Source of the DNA: Dryas octopetala
Taxonomy: Eukaryota > Streptophyta > Magnoliopsida > Rosales > Rosaceae
Assembly: GCA_963921425.1 (NCBI GenBank)
Contig: OY992838.1
Span: 9,982,001 to 10,046,000 of the forward strand
Reading direction: 5' to 3'
Length of the DNA stretch: 64,000 bases
Part shown: positions 28,901 through 37,863 of the stretch, in pieces
How the letters are laid out: every line of letters starts with the position of its first letter
Numbering within the stretch: the stretch's first letter is position 1
Made by a program: the position numbers and the translations under genes
Notes under the pieces: generated by a model
Seen by the model: the letters and a program-made list of their open reading frames with translations, nothing else
What the model was told of the DNA's origin: nothing
The model's database searches: none

Positions 28901-31181
28901 TAGGATCATTGGTTCTGTTAACTTCAGCTGGCCGCTTAGGCTCGGGAAGTTTGATGAGACCTGCTTCATGGAGATTGTCAAACAATTCTTCGACATCATC
29001 GACGTCGAAAGAATACTTGACTTCTTTTCTCTCCTTAAGAGTCAATCTTCTCGGAGGCTCTTTAGCATTGCCTTTATCATTTCCCTTATCTGTCTTGACA
29101 AAGGTAGACATTGACTCCTTCTTCGTATTCGACTTTTTGTTATCGGTCTTCTTTTCTCCAAATTGTATTTTCGGAGTTGAGGTCTTAGCTTTTTGGCGAG
29201 CAATTTGTTTCTCGACGTTACATGCTATGGATACTAGAGCATTAAACGTCTGAGGCTCTGCGGTTGACACAAATGTTGCAACATCTGGTGAGAGATTGTT
29301 CATACACATTTGTACTAGTCCCAACTCGGAGAACTTCTCTGGACACTGCAAATTAAGGCCTCTCCATCTGGTAATGAAGTCATTTACCCCCTCATTATCT
29401 TTTTGTTTAGTCTCGGCCAGATCAGTAATTGTAACTTTTTTCTTTGAATTGACAAACTGGGCGAGGAATGCCTTTTGCATGTCATCCCAAGTTTTAACTG
29501 ATCCCGGTTCTAACTGAGTGTACCATGTAAAAGCCGAGCCACTAAGAGACTGAACGAACTGCCTAACCAATAAGGCATCAGACTGGGAAGTTTCGCCACA
29601 AGCCGAATAAAAATGAGCTAGATGCTCGTGAGGAGTGATATTTATTCCGTCGAACTTATCGAAATTTGGCTGACGATAAGTCTTGGGAAAAGGTATAGTA
29701 TCAAAATAGTCGGGATACGGCTTTCGATACCCGAGCACAGGTTGAGTTAATGACTTCTGGAAATCCTGGATCCCTTTGGCTATCATCGCTTGGATTTCTA
29801 GTGGAGTTATCCCGCCTGAGAAGCCTTCCTTCTCCATTACTTTCTTTTCCTCCGCTTTCTTTTTCTCTTCTTCCCATCTTTTTTCTTCTTCTCGTCTTTT
29901 CAACTCTTCATTTTCAAGGGCGTTTTTTTGTTTTAAATTGGCTTTAGCGACCAATTCTGCTGCGAGTCGTAAGACTTCTTCTTCTTGCCGTTCTCTCATA
30001 GCTTTTAATTCAGCCTCTTGTCGTGCACTCATGGCATTCATTTCAGCTTCTACTTCGGCGAGCCTCCTCAACAATTGTTGATTTTGCTCCTCAATGTTTG
30101 AGGCGCCGGTCATCATCACCTGCATTCCTTCGGAATCCTCATCCATAGGCATGCCCAACTGTTGGAGTTGAGGTGTTGTGTCTTGAATAAGGAACAACTG
30201 CTGTCGAAGTGGCTCATCAAATATGGTCAAGAGCTTGGTTATCCCTTTATGAATAAGTCCGTCAACTGCATGTTGTGACTGTTCTTGTATTCTAACAGAA
30301 TGCCTCGGCTCTTCTAGCCTAGTGGTAATGTCGGCGGCCAATTCTTGTGGGTTTTCTGCCAAAGCACGAGCTTTCGACCGAGTGATAGGGCCTGTAAAGG
30401 AAGAAGACCCAAGTTGGAGTTTGAGAGGTTCCCCCAACTGCGTGAGGGGTTTAGAGATTACCCCATGCAACTGACTAGTTTGCTTCCAAACTTCGTCATC
30501 AGAGAACGCTCTCTTGTGCACTCTGGATGTTCTCTGTTTCTTTGGGAATGCAATGTCAATACACTTACCGACCCCCTTTGTCGAACCAGAGAATTCTGAA
30601 CTTTGACCTTTCTGGTGAAGACTTGCAACAACCCCTTCTTTTTCGAAGCCAATGGGTTCCGTTGTTGATTCGTTAGAGGTCTGAAACGAAGATTGAGTGG
30701 ATTCGGAGTTTTGGGTTTTGGGGCTAATAGGAGCCTCGTCTTTCTCTTCAATGGAAGTGACCATCACTGACTCTGTAATGGTTAAATAGACAGGCACTGA
30801 TCCGACTATGATGTAAGGGGGAACCGGTGCCTTGCTCAAAGGCTTAGCGACTTCGGGAACTTCTACCCTCGGAACTTTAAAGGCAATCGAAGCCAGTATG
30901 GCCTCGATTGTCTGAGCTTGGGCCTCTCTCTTCCTTTGGGCTCTTGCGGCCCTCTTTCTTGCGTTGCGGAGAGCGTTCTTAGAGGGAACCCTCTTCAACT
31001 GGTTCTTTGCCACTCTTACTCCAGTTGTGGTAGCCCTGAACCCATTGGCTCTCGGGATACAGCTTGAGAGCGGGGTTTGACTGATCACAAATGACTTTCT
31101 GTATCCTGCCTTTCTCTTTCGTCCTTCGACAGACTGAGCTTCAGGAAGAGCATGAAAGTAGACAGTGATTTGAGGTGCCAT
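22992..31181 (-). CDS. Tat gag-pol polyprotein, left unit
   Basis: One uninterrupted frame of about 2,730 codons from the ATG at 31181, which begins MAPQITVYFHALPEAQS; the same frame stays open back to the primer-binding site. Domains in order from that start, with rough residues: basic N-terminal region (40-140); coiled coil rich in E, K and R (about 370-455); gag (about 500-690); C-X2-H-X4-H-X4-C knuckle in YCRFHRIVSHPLKDC (about 765); protease with LDCGSAVS (about 1155); three SVFQRL motifs (1505-1550); RT with RVCIDFRDLN and YVDD (about 1745-1855); a degenerate RNase H and then an archaeal-type RNase H with YFDGSSTKRGAG (about 2145); integrase with HAGTCGAH...CKAC zinc finger and D-D-E core in GLDVVG, ISDNATYF and NGQAEAF (2375-2545). 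No chromodomain is seen. It looks whole. Confidence 0.92.
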   Translation of the reverse strand: MAPQITVYFHALPEAQSVEGRKRKAGYRKSFVISQTPLSSCIPRANGFRATTTGVRVAKNQLKRVPSKNALRNARKRAARAQRKREAQAQTIEAILASIAFKVPRVEVPEVAKPLSKAPVPPYIIVGSVPVYLTITESVMVTSIEEKDEAPISPKTQNSESTQSSFQTSNESTTEPIGFEKEGVVASLHQKGQSSEFSGSTKGVGKCIDIAFPKKQRTSRVHKRAFSDDEVWKQTSQLHGVISKPLTQLGEPLKLQLGSSSFTGPITRSKARALAENPQELAADITTRLEEPRHSVRIQEQSQHAVDGLIHKGITKLLTIFDEPLRQQLFLIQDTTPQLQQLGMPMDEDSEGMQVMMTGASNIEEQNQQLLRRLAEVEAEMNAMSARQEAELKAMRERQEEEVLRLAAELVAKANLKQKNALENEELKRREEEKRWEEEKKKAEEKKVMEKEGFSGGITPLEIQAMIAKGIQDFQKSLTQPVLGYRKPYPDYFDTIPFPKTYRQPNFDKFDGINITPHEHLAHFYSACGETSQSDALLVRQFVQSLSGSAFTWYTQLEPGSVKTWDDMQKAFLAQFVNSKKKVTITDLAETKQKDNEGVNDFITRWRGLNLQCPEKFSELGLVQMCMNNLSPDVATFVSTAEPQTFNALVSIACNVEKQIARQKAKTSTPKIQFGEKKTDNKKSNTKKESMSTFVKTDKGNDKGNAKEPPRRLTLKERKEVKYSFDVDDVEELFDNLHEAGLIKLPEPKRPAEVNRTNDPKYCRFHRIVSHPLKDCYVFKDKVQEMINNNQIALDSPKKADTNMVEVEPILKAEPIPTVLLPKGAVSVEFKVDNEVTVVQAYPDMPKSGNPNIPTLYELMTAPSLDVWEDSSTSSDESIEGWKTFSRRVKTMPKIPSSGIPTHPGIKFRGRPSLKNKKKKRRAQKKVQAPQEEEYEQPPRVPITLTEFLPAEFFSSDSEEEEDEVVQCCVTFVDDEGEKEVGEITLRSGQRIPSADKNKDKEVVDPSSKEDKTNTKKVLMPSQKESTSDEVPLFTLVANEPKRDKAKMLVKDTQKPHKTKYDILAHLKRIPALLSVYDALRMSSELREALIMALTSPESYKESMETAESAVVTQKACTCCLSKITFDDSDRLLGFQDHNRPLYVSGQIGDTPVKRIMLDCGSAVSIISLKTLRCLGMEPRQLSPSTMTIQGFNQEGQRVMGTIGLQCKIGELISRVFFYVIDAKTSYNALLGRPWLHTYGVVPSTLHQCFKFVLDGRVKKVVADTDPFEFEEVNYSDAKWYKSPGFVIVSQDDETTKSIGFKTELEKQKVEALKQSKQIRIKLTGKYRKDAKVDEQKTSDSEVSKASKSAQIGETLHKTSSLASKSSSNLNSKSEVVFKYSLKAKKEPGQKALSPVEDTMTSLMTSYTRPLRKIDQSIPGSSLVISVQKRGDYSKRVVSYKNATTMPTPFPLKIRIERRKARKETTHLTVQHENGIFKASFPEQEPESFEPCTLTDHEKNMFREVQSDVVPRSSVFQRLGKVEARPRKSVFQRLENPNSSHTSVFQRLGMTSTKKSQKSKWKLNKKRKFRIIVNDAERQEETNYSAEANCVSIDEEEPTKDQGIASGERTEEFIDIAQPAPSQIEDGGQATIDELQEINLGTADEPKPIFVSALLTQEELQAYECVLQEYQDVFAWGYQDMPGLDPKVAVHKLNVSNQCRYVQQARRRFRPELAIQIEAEIDKLKDVGFIREVQYPTWLASVVPVKKKNGQIRVCIDFRDLNEACPKDEFPLPITELLVDATTGFGALSFMDGFSGYNQIKMAPEDEELTAFRTPKGVFCYTVMPFGLKNAGATYQRAMTVIFDDMLHNTIECYVDDLVVKTKKREHHLNDLKRVFDRLRKHQLKMNPLKCAFGVTSGKFLGFVVRYRGIEIDPAKIKAIQEMPPPRNLRELRGLQGRLAYIRRFISNLSGRCQPFSRLMKKDVPFIWDEACQNGFNSIKEYLLRPPVLMAPIKGRPLILYIAALERSLGALLAQNNDEGKENALYYLSRTLVGAENNYTPIEKVCLALVFPVQKLRHYLLSHSVTLISRADPLKYLMSKPVQSGRLAKWSLLLSEFEIKFVPQKAIKGQALADFLAAHPVPDNMELPEDLPDEEVFTTEASPWRLYFDGSSTKRGAGAGIVFITPSGGLIPYSFSILAICSNNVAEYEALIIGLEVAIEMQIDCLQAFGDSQLIVKQLNGQYEVKSDALLPYYQRAKYLMSQFQDICISHIPRSENDKADALSKLAASLTFPDERDIQITVGERRLLPSALERIEEINEANNVTVSEGEEEADWRQPIVEYLRQGRLPTDSKRRVDVRRRATRYIYQNDTLYRRSFDGVLLRCLSKNEAARALSETHAGTCGAHQAGPKLAAQLKRLGYYWPTIVQDAIKFATTCKACQLHADFIHQPPQPLHPTMLSWPFETWGLDVVGIIRPKSSRLHQYILAGTDYFSKWAEAIPLKEVKAEDVADFIKNHIIYRFGVPSKIISDNATYFRCKALVKLCGKYNIQHSFSASYNPSSNGQAEAFNKVLCNILKKMMSGNKRDWHERLPEALWAYRTTVRTSTGCTPFNLVYGSEAVLPLEVQLPSLRVAIQLTDPEENVKVRLAELEALDEKRLRVQQKLEVYQAQVAGAYNKKVRFRSFSVGDLVLTVRRPVVITRKAHGKFQSKWEGPYVVSKVFSKGAYELSDADGDRIYSCVNGKFLKKFYI

Positions 31182-31272
31182 TTGTTTCTCTTCGTGTGTT
31201 TTGAAAAGAGTCCTGAGAGTCAAAACATCACGAAAGATTAGTTTCATCACTTTGGAGATGAAAGGGAGAATG

Positions 31273-31291
31273 GGTCCCACCGGGTGTGCCA
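31273..31291 (-). promoter_or_regulatory. Tat primer-binding site, left unit
   Basis: On the minus strand TGGCACACCCGGTGGGACC starts 7 bases after the 5' LTR (LTR 2). A leading TGG, complementary to tRNA CCA, is expected. It is not the initiator-Met type, and I cannot name the tRNA without a search. The identical site of the right unit is at 46145-46163. Confidence 0.7.
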
Positions 31292-31298
31292 AAAATTA

Positions 31299-34200
31299 TG
31301 TTAAACAAAATTTTAAAATAAATAATAAATATTACCCAACATAATTTCACCCAAATTCATTTATGGAATAAGGGTTTTTATTATTTTGGGTACGACCCAT
31401 TCAAGATGGAGTACATCTCTTAATTATAGTCCCTTGACTCAAGGGAACACCCTTTGATTCCAAATGCAATGAAACCAACGGATCACTTTGTGAGTGTTTA
31501 GATTTCCAATAGATAGAAGACCTATTGAAATGGAATTTATTTGCGATTGCGGTTGCACCCGTATTTTAGGTTGCCTACGTACCCACAACAGGATCAAACC
31601 ACACGTAGTTCACACAATGAAATTTGAGAAATTGCGAAATTAATTCGGTAACTTTGTGTGAGAATTAATTTCAAAGAAATTTGGAGTAATAGAAATTTGA
31701 TTTGACCGCGGTTGTATGCGAATTTAATTCACATTGCCTACGTACCCATTGTGGGATCAAACCGGACGTAGTTCACAGATTTGAGAGATTTTATTTGGGG
31801 TTTTTTTTTGTTTTGACTTGGTTGGCTTTATGCCATTTTGGAGGGTTGGTTTTGTACCAATTTGAGAGGTGGTTTTGTACCATTTTTTTTAGCTTTTTGA
31901 ATTTTGGGGTTTAGGATTTGAATTTTTGAAAGAGGAATAACTTTATAATTTAGCTTGATTGGTTTTGTACCAAAAGAAGACTTAATATTTTTTTTACATC
32001 TGGGTACGTGAACTTGACCCAATAAATTAAATTAATCACTGTAAGTGTAAGTAATTAATTTAGATTAGTTGAGGTCACTTAAAATTTTGGGCTTGTAGAA
32101 TACTAAGATGGGTAGAAATTTTGCGAACCCATCCAATAAGGCCCGATTTGCAAATTAGTTTTCTTCTTCTGCTGCCTTAACGATCTTGTCAGCCCATTTA
32201 TCCAAACTTTGGCCAATTTGAATTGAAACCCAGCGCACATAAGTTTCATTGCCTCCATGGACTTCTAGATTGGAAGAGTAAGCAACCATCAATACTTCCA
32301 GTCCCACTGAAATTGGGAAAAGAAGTCATAGTTGAACCTGCCAGGCTTGAAGCGGCGGCTATAAATGAAAGCCATGAACCTTTGCACAATTCACGCCTCC
32401 TTCAATTGTGTTTTGTAGAGAACTCCCAGAGAAAAAAAAGAGTATGCGACCTCTCTTTCTATCACATTTTTTCATACTTCCTCTTACTTCTTGAAAACAA
32501 CAACCGACTTCCTCTTACTTCTTGAAAACAACAGCCGACATCTTTTTTTATTTGCAGAAAATTCCCAAGGAGAAAAAGATAAAGCTTGCTGCGGGTTCAC
32601 AGTGGACAGAGCCATTGCACATCTGCAAGGTTCTTTTGTGAGGCTCTGGGGTAAGAAAAATTGTCCGTGTCCTTTTCCTTTTATTGCCACCCACAACAAT
32701 TAGATTAACTTGGCAAGCCTTATAACAGCCAAAGAAATCTCCAGTCAATTTGTTACGTGGAGCTCTCAAAAGCAAAACAAATATCTTTCTCCTTCCTTTT
32801 ACCTTTTTCAAAGGTCTGATTCCTTTTTTTTTTCTTTCACATATTTTCTCTTTTGTTTGGTTAGCTGCAGTCCTTTTTTTTTTATTTTTCTTTCCTTTGA
32901 CAAAACACAAGACTAACTCTCATTATTTTCTTGCAGGAAAAGGACCGATGTCGATGTCAGCTATCTTTTGTTCTTTTGAAGTTTCAAGTGAAAGAGGTTT
33001 AGAGGCCTATGTTACATACTTTTTTTTTTTTGCTTTGCTGCAGAGGAAAGTGAAACATTTTTCCTTTATGTTTATTTTGTCTCATTCCAAGATATTTCTC
33101 CTTTTGTTTGCAGCAAACCATTGAAACAAGATAACAAGGCTTTCAACAAGTCCAAGAGGTGGTCTTGATGCTTCCTTCAACTTCTACTTTTTCACTTTAT
33201 GCCATAAGTCACCAACGTGAACCATCAATTAAACTTGCAACTTGATCAATCCTCTCACTTAAAGCTCTTTCTAGCCCACTGAAGCTACACCAATTTAATT
33301 CTTCTTGCAGGTGTTTGACAAAATCAAAAGCCTTGGCGTCAGAAAAAAGGTCCCCTCATTTATCTCCAAGTTGCAACCTTTTATTTTTCACAGACAACCT
33401 TTCCTCACATACCTTCAATCAAACAATCTACAGGTATAGCAAGCGAGCCCATTTTCTTTTCTTATGTATTTTGCAGGCGTATGACCTTACTAACTCTCTT
33501 TTCCTTATTTCTTTGTTTGCAGGTAAGTTTTGGTTCTCACTTCGATATTTTCTTTTGTTGAAAGTGAGATTAATTTATGAGGGTTCAGTGTCAGAACCCT
33601 CTAAAGAGAAAGGAAAAATTTTTTTGTGAAGAAGTTCAGAACAGAATTCTCATCTTGAGGCGACATCATTTATGGGGGGGGTTCAGATCAGAACCCCCAT
33701 CTTGAAATGAAAGGAATTTATGGGGGGTTCAGGCCAGAACCCCCATCTTGAGATGAAAACATTTTTATGGGGGGTTCAGATCAGAACCCCCATCTTGAAA
33801 TGAAAGGAATTTATGGGGGGTTCAGGCCAGAACCCCCATCTTGAGATGAGATCATTTTTTATAGGGGTTCAGACCAGAACCCCAATCTTAAAAGAAAGAA
33901 CACTGTCGTGGGGCCACTACCTTGAGATTGAACGGCAACGGTCTTACAGTAACTCCTCTTTGGATTGCCAAAAATTCTCTCCTTCCTGTCCTCTCTTCTC
34001 TTCAGCCTTTCGGTACTTTTGTTATTTTCTCAATGACCTCTTTCTAGCTCTCCACCTCTTTTTATAGGCAACATGAGAAGCTTAAGAGATAAAAATCATC
34101 CACCTAAATTTGAAATGCTGATAATAATCTTTATTTTGAATTTTGAAAAGATTACTTATCAATACATTTATCTGCTTTATTTTTTTTTACACACATTTAT

Positions 34201-34326
34201 CTCATTTCTTTTTTTTTCAGGTCTTTAATATCTACAGGAGATAAACAGGTGAGATAGTCTTATCCCTTTTTTTTTTTGAATTTTGAAATCTTTCATTTCT
34301 CATTTTTTTTTTTTTACGCTTCAACA
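31299..34326 (-). repeat. Tat LTR 2 (shared middle LTR)
   Basis: 3,028 bp. It serves as 5' LTR for the left internal region and 3' LTR for the right one. There is no target duplication at its edges: the left neighbour is the primer-binding region and the right neighbour is a polypurine tract. It carries A at 33884, as LTR 1 does at 19012, where LTR 3 has C (48756). Confidence 0.95.
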
Positions 34327-34340
34327 GTTGCCCCCTCAAG
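34327..34340 (-). promoter_or_regulatory. Tat polypurine tract, right unit
   Basis: CTTGAGGGGGCAAC on the minus strand abuts LTR 2, exactly 14,872 bp from the left-unit copy. Confidence 0.85.
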
Positions 34341-34419
34341 CATTGTTTGTGAAACATCCTTGTACATACGATGCTTGATAGACTTTGCTTCATTTTTGCT
34401 ACTTCTATTATTTCAGGCA

Positions 34420-37278
34420 ATGGACACACGCGGTCAAATTTCCATGGAACAAATCTTTGACCAACATGGGATGATACTTGCCAATAGTCCCGAGTATAGG
34501 AGATCTTCATCCTTGAATTCTATCAATCTTACCACCACAGCCTCTAACGACTCTGTAGTCCTATACTCAACTGATAAATTGAATTCTGGGGTTCTGACAT
34601 TTCAACCTCATGACACAGACAAAGAGAAGGTCATCAAACTTTGCCAAGCATACGGACCTTACTTCGAAGCTCGCACTTTGATGAAAGTAAACAACAAGCC
34701 TGATGGTGATTGTGATGTCCCTGTCAGAGAGGAATTTTATCCTGCTCTATATAGGATGCTGAAAGACAAGAAGGATTGGGATCAAAGTCTCAACTGCGAA
34801 GGCCGGGCTACTTACGACAAGTACACCTCTGAGTGGACTGCACAAGTCTTGAATATATTTGGGGATCAATTACACAAGGCAGACATATTTGGCGCTGTAG
34901 GTGTCTCCCGCTATTCTTACTACCAGTGCATAAATATCTGGAGGGCATTTTGCGAGCTATGGGGCCCTTTATCTAATACCCTCCATCACGCAGCTGGTGA
35001 GATGAGCATATCTCTGTATGATTTGAAGATTATTGGTGGTCTACCGATTCTGGGCAAACCTTATGAGGAATTCATTCCCGAGAACCAAGAACTTGTACCT
35101 GGGGGGCGTTATCCTTCAACGCTTGCAGAGCTTTTAAGGATCCATTCTGAATTATGTATCCATCACAAGTGGAATTTTGTATACTGGCATCAGTGGGTAT
35201 CACATTTTCATCGTGTACCACACAAAAGGCGTCAAGGAATGCCGTTGAATGTCTCAAAGGAAGGTGCCCTTGCTGCTTTTCTTGCGTTTTGGCTTAGCAG
35301 ATTCGTTCTACCTTCCAAGAGATCAAAAATGAGACCCGAGACCTTCTACATGGCTTGTTTAATGGCACGAGGGGTCAAAATTTCTCTTGCACCGACAGTT
35401 TTAGGCTACATTTATCATGGTCTTGGGCAAATTGCTACTGAACCCAGAGGTCCTGGTAAATCTGGAGCTTGCTTACCGGTACATTACCTAATTGGGTGGC
35501 TGGGCGAATACTTTCCCAATTTGTATACACGTTTTGCTGACAGCAAATTTCCTGATTGTTACCCACGCTTAGCCAGATATGCCGGTGTAAAGGGCAAAGC
35601 TATGAGTATGGATAGTGCCAGAGTTATTTTCAAAACCCATGAGGAAGTAAACTACCGCCCTATCAGCTTTAATGCGAAAAAGGATGAGTCTTTCATGGAC
35701 GATGGCCGATTATCTACAGATCATTTTGAAATGCTTATCAGCACACGCTCTGCAGTATTGCCTATAAGAGTGGGCAGTTATCTATGGTTGGAACCTTATT
35801 ATCCGAACAGATTTGCCCGCCAGTTTGGTTTTGACCAAAGCATTCCTTCGAACAATCTTCGCTTCCATTTTCCTTTAAGGGAGCAATGCAGCCTTGAAGA
35901 CATGGCCAAGGCCCAATATTTGCTTCAGAGGAACAATACCATGACACGATTTTACATACCTCGCTCCGTTCGTATTGGGCAATGCACGTGGTGGTATTGT
36001 AGATGGTGGATGAAATCTTGTGCACCGTACTTGAAACTATCTGTGGGGAATATCTTTGAGGTCTTAAATAAAGACCGAGATTCTACCGTAAAAAAGAAAC
36101 AGGAACTTGACGCACTGAAAAGAAAGGCAATTTCTGCATGTTTTGAGGAAGACAAGCTTTACGAGGCTAGGACACGACCCTTCACCCCTCGTCATGACGA
36201 GGGCTCTCATACCTCCACTGGGAAACGTAAGAGGATTCGTGAGAAAGCTTCCCAACCTCATTCTCCGTGCGGTAGTCATAACATGGACTCGACACCAGCT
36301 CAGGAAGCAAGATTTAACGCCTATGATGACACCACAATCTCACACCACAGTGTTTCATCTGAATCCTTAGGTGATTCTCCAGAGGGGACTATTTTTGAGC
36401 AGATCAATAATATAGAGAAGATCAGATCTTATAGTCAGAAAAATATTTCGGATGAAGAAATCTTATCAGATGTGGCACCCAGCTTTCCACATGCCAGGGA
36501 TAATCTTGCGGTTATGGCAACAGGGCCCTTGCTTGAGAATCATGCGACCAACACTGTGCATGATAACCCTCCACCTGAACCCTTGTTGGTTTCGGAGGGA
36601 ATAAGAGCCTCCGTTGAGTGCATCTTCGGTGATGTGGTACTTGGTTTTAGAAAGTCATTTATAGCCAGTGAGATACAAAACATCCTTGACAGACTGTCAT
36701 TTTCGCAGACATCAGAAGAGTTATTAGCCCAACATGCAGCCGTTCATGATTCGCTCGACAACTTGCAATTTTTTACCACTAAATATAGAGCTGGTACCAC
36801 TGAGGTAGAGTGGCTTTTACGAGTTGCTGATGAGATTTTTAGGAAAGCTAATGAACTTTCTAAACTTACGGATTCGCAATTTGATATTGACACTGCCCTC
36901 ATTCGAGACTTGACCATTTGTCATGAGGAGTGTTTGTCTTTCCAGGAGGCACTTGACACACAATTGACAGGGCTATCTCAGAGGCTTGACGATCTAGTCA
37001 TTGAGGAGTCTGAGATCATTGAGGCAGAAAAACGACTCCAGAGATTGCGAAAACACCAGCAGGCTCAAAGGTGTTTCCTTAATAAGCAGATAGAACACTT
37101 GAATGAGTCTCTTGATGAACAGAGGGAACTTGACAAAAAGCTTCTCCAAGCCCGGGTCGACGTAGAGGAGAGAAGATTTCGAGCTTTTGAAAAGGCCAAA
37201 GCCTACAAGAAACTTCAAGAAGAAAAACTCCAAGAATTAATAGGCTCTGTGATCTCCTTCTGTTGCAAAACAAACTAG
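34420..37278 (+). CDS. Antisense PMD protein, right unit
   Basis: A second copy of the 952-codon plant-mobile-domain gene, with a translation identical to the copy starting at 19548. Its putative promoter (TATA 32360-32366) and spliced leader lie in LTR 2, with the final acceptor at 34416. A polyadenylation signal corresponds to 37425-37430. It looks whole. Confidence 0.85.
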   Translation: MDTRGQISMEQIFDQHGMILANSPEYRRSSSLNSINLTTTASNDSVVLYSTDKLNSGVLTFQPHDTDKEKVIKLCQAYGPYFEARTLMKVNNKPDGDCDVPVREEFYPALYRMLKDKKDWDQSLNCEGRATYDKYTSEWTAQVLNIFGDQLHKADIFGAVGVSRYSYYQCINIWRAFCELWGPLSNTLHHAAGEMSISLYDLKIIGGLPILGKPYEEFIPENQELVPGGRYPSTLAELLRIHSELCIHHKWNFVYWHQWVSHFHRVPHKRRQGMPLNVSKEGALAAFLAFWLSRFVLPSKRSKMRPETFYMACLMARGVKISLAPTVLGYIYHGLGQIATEPRGPGKSGACLPVHYLIGWLGEYFPNLYTRFADSKFPDCYPRLARYAGVKGKAMSMDSARVIFKTHEEVNYRPISFNAKKDESFMDDGRLSTDHFEMLISTRSAVLPIRVGSYLWLEPYYPNRFARQFGFDQSIPSNNLRFHFPLREQCSLEDMAKAQYLLQRNNTMTRFYIPRSVRIGQCTWWYCRWWMKSCAPYLKLSVGNIFEVLNKDRDSTVKKKQELDALKRKAISACFEEDKLYEARTRPFTPRHDEGSHTSTGKRKRIREKASQPHSPCGSHNMDSTPAQEARFNAYDDTTISHHSVSSESLGDSPEGTIFEQINNIEKIRSYSQKNISDEEILSDVAPSFPHARDNLAVMATGPLLENHATNTVHDNPPPEPLLVSEGIRASVECIFGDVVLGFRKSFIASEIQNILDRLSFSQTSEELLAQHAAVHDSLDNLQFFTTKYRAGTTEVEWLLRVADEIFRKANELSKLTDSQFDIDTALIRDLTICHEECLSFQEALDTQLTGLSQRLDDLVIEESEIIEAEKRLQRLRKHQQAQRCFLNKQIEHLNESLDEQRELDKKLLQARVDVEERRFRAFEKAKAYKKLQEEKLQELIGSVISFCCKTN

Positions 37279-37863
37279 GGACTCTTTTAATTTTCTGATA
37301 TGTAGGATTTGCTCTCGACTTCACTTTTTGCTTTAGGACTTGGGTTCAGCTCTACTGAGTGCCTTAGATTAGGTTTATTTAGCCCTGTCAACACTACTCT
37401 CTTATTTATCCAACAAAATATTTGAATAAAGAGAATTTATTCCATATTTATGAATTGTAGTGTATGCTAATAATTTTATTTTGAGATTTTATGACTGCAT
37501 TCGGCCTTTTGAAACCAAATTGCCTACGTACCCTGTTAAGGGATCAAGCCAAACGTAGTTCACCCCTTAAATTTAAGGAGAAGGAAAATTTTGAGTTTTG
37601 GGCGGCTGCACCTAGCCTTTTGGGACTAGACTGCCTACGTACCCCTTTTGAGGGATCAAGCCAACCGTAGTTCAGAGATTTTTTTTTTTTTTTTTTTTTT
37701 TTTTCCCTAACTTTTGCTTGGACCGCCCTTTCGGGTTTTCAATCCAACGGGCTTGCTCTAACTTTTGCCTAGATTGCCCTTTCGGGTTTTCAATCTAGCG
37801 AGCCATTTTTTTTTGCCCTAATTTTTGCTTGGACCGCCCTTTCGGGTTTTCAATCCAACGGGC

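Noticed and set aside
29750-30081. Plus-strand Ser/Phe-rich frames opposite gag
   Set aside because: Mirror image of the E/K-rich coiled-coil codons of the minus-strand gag-pol.
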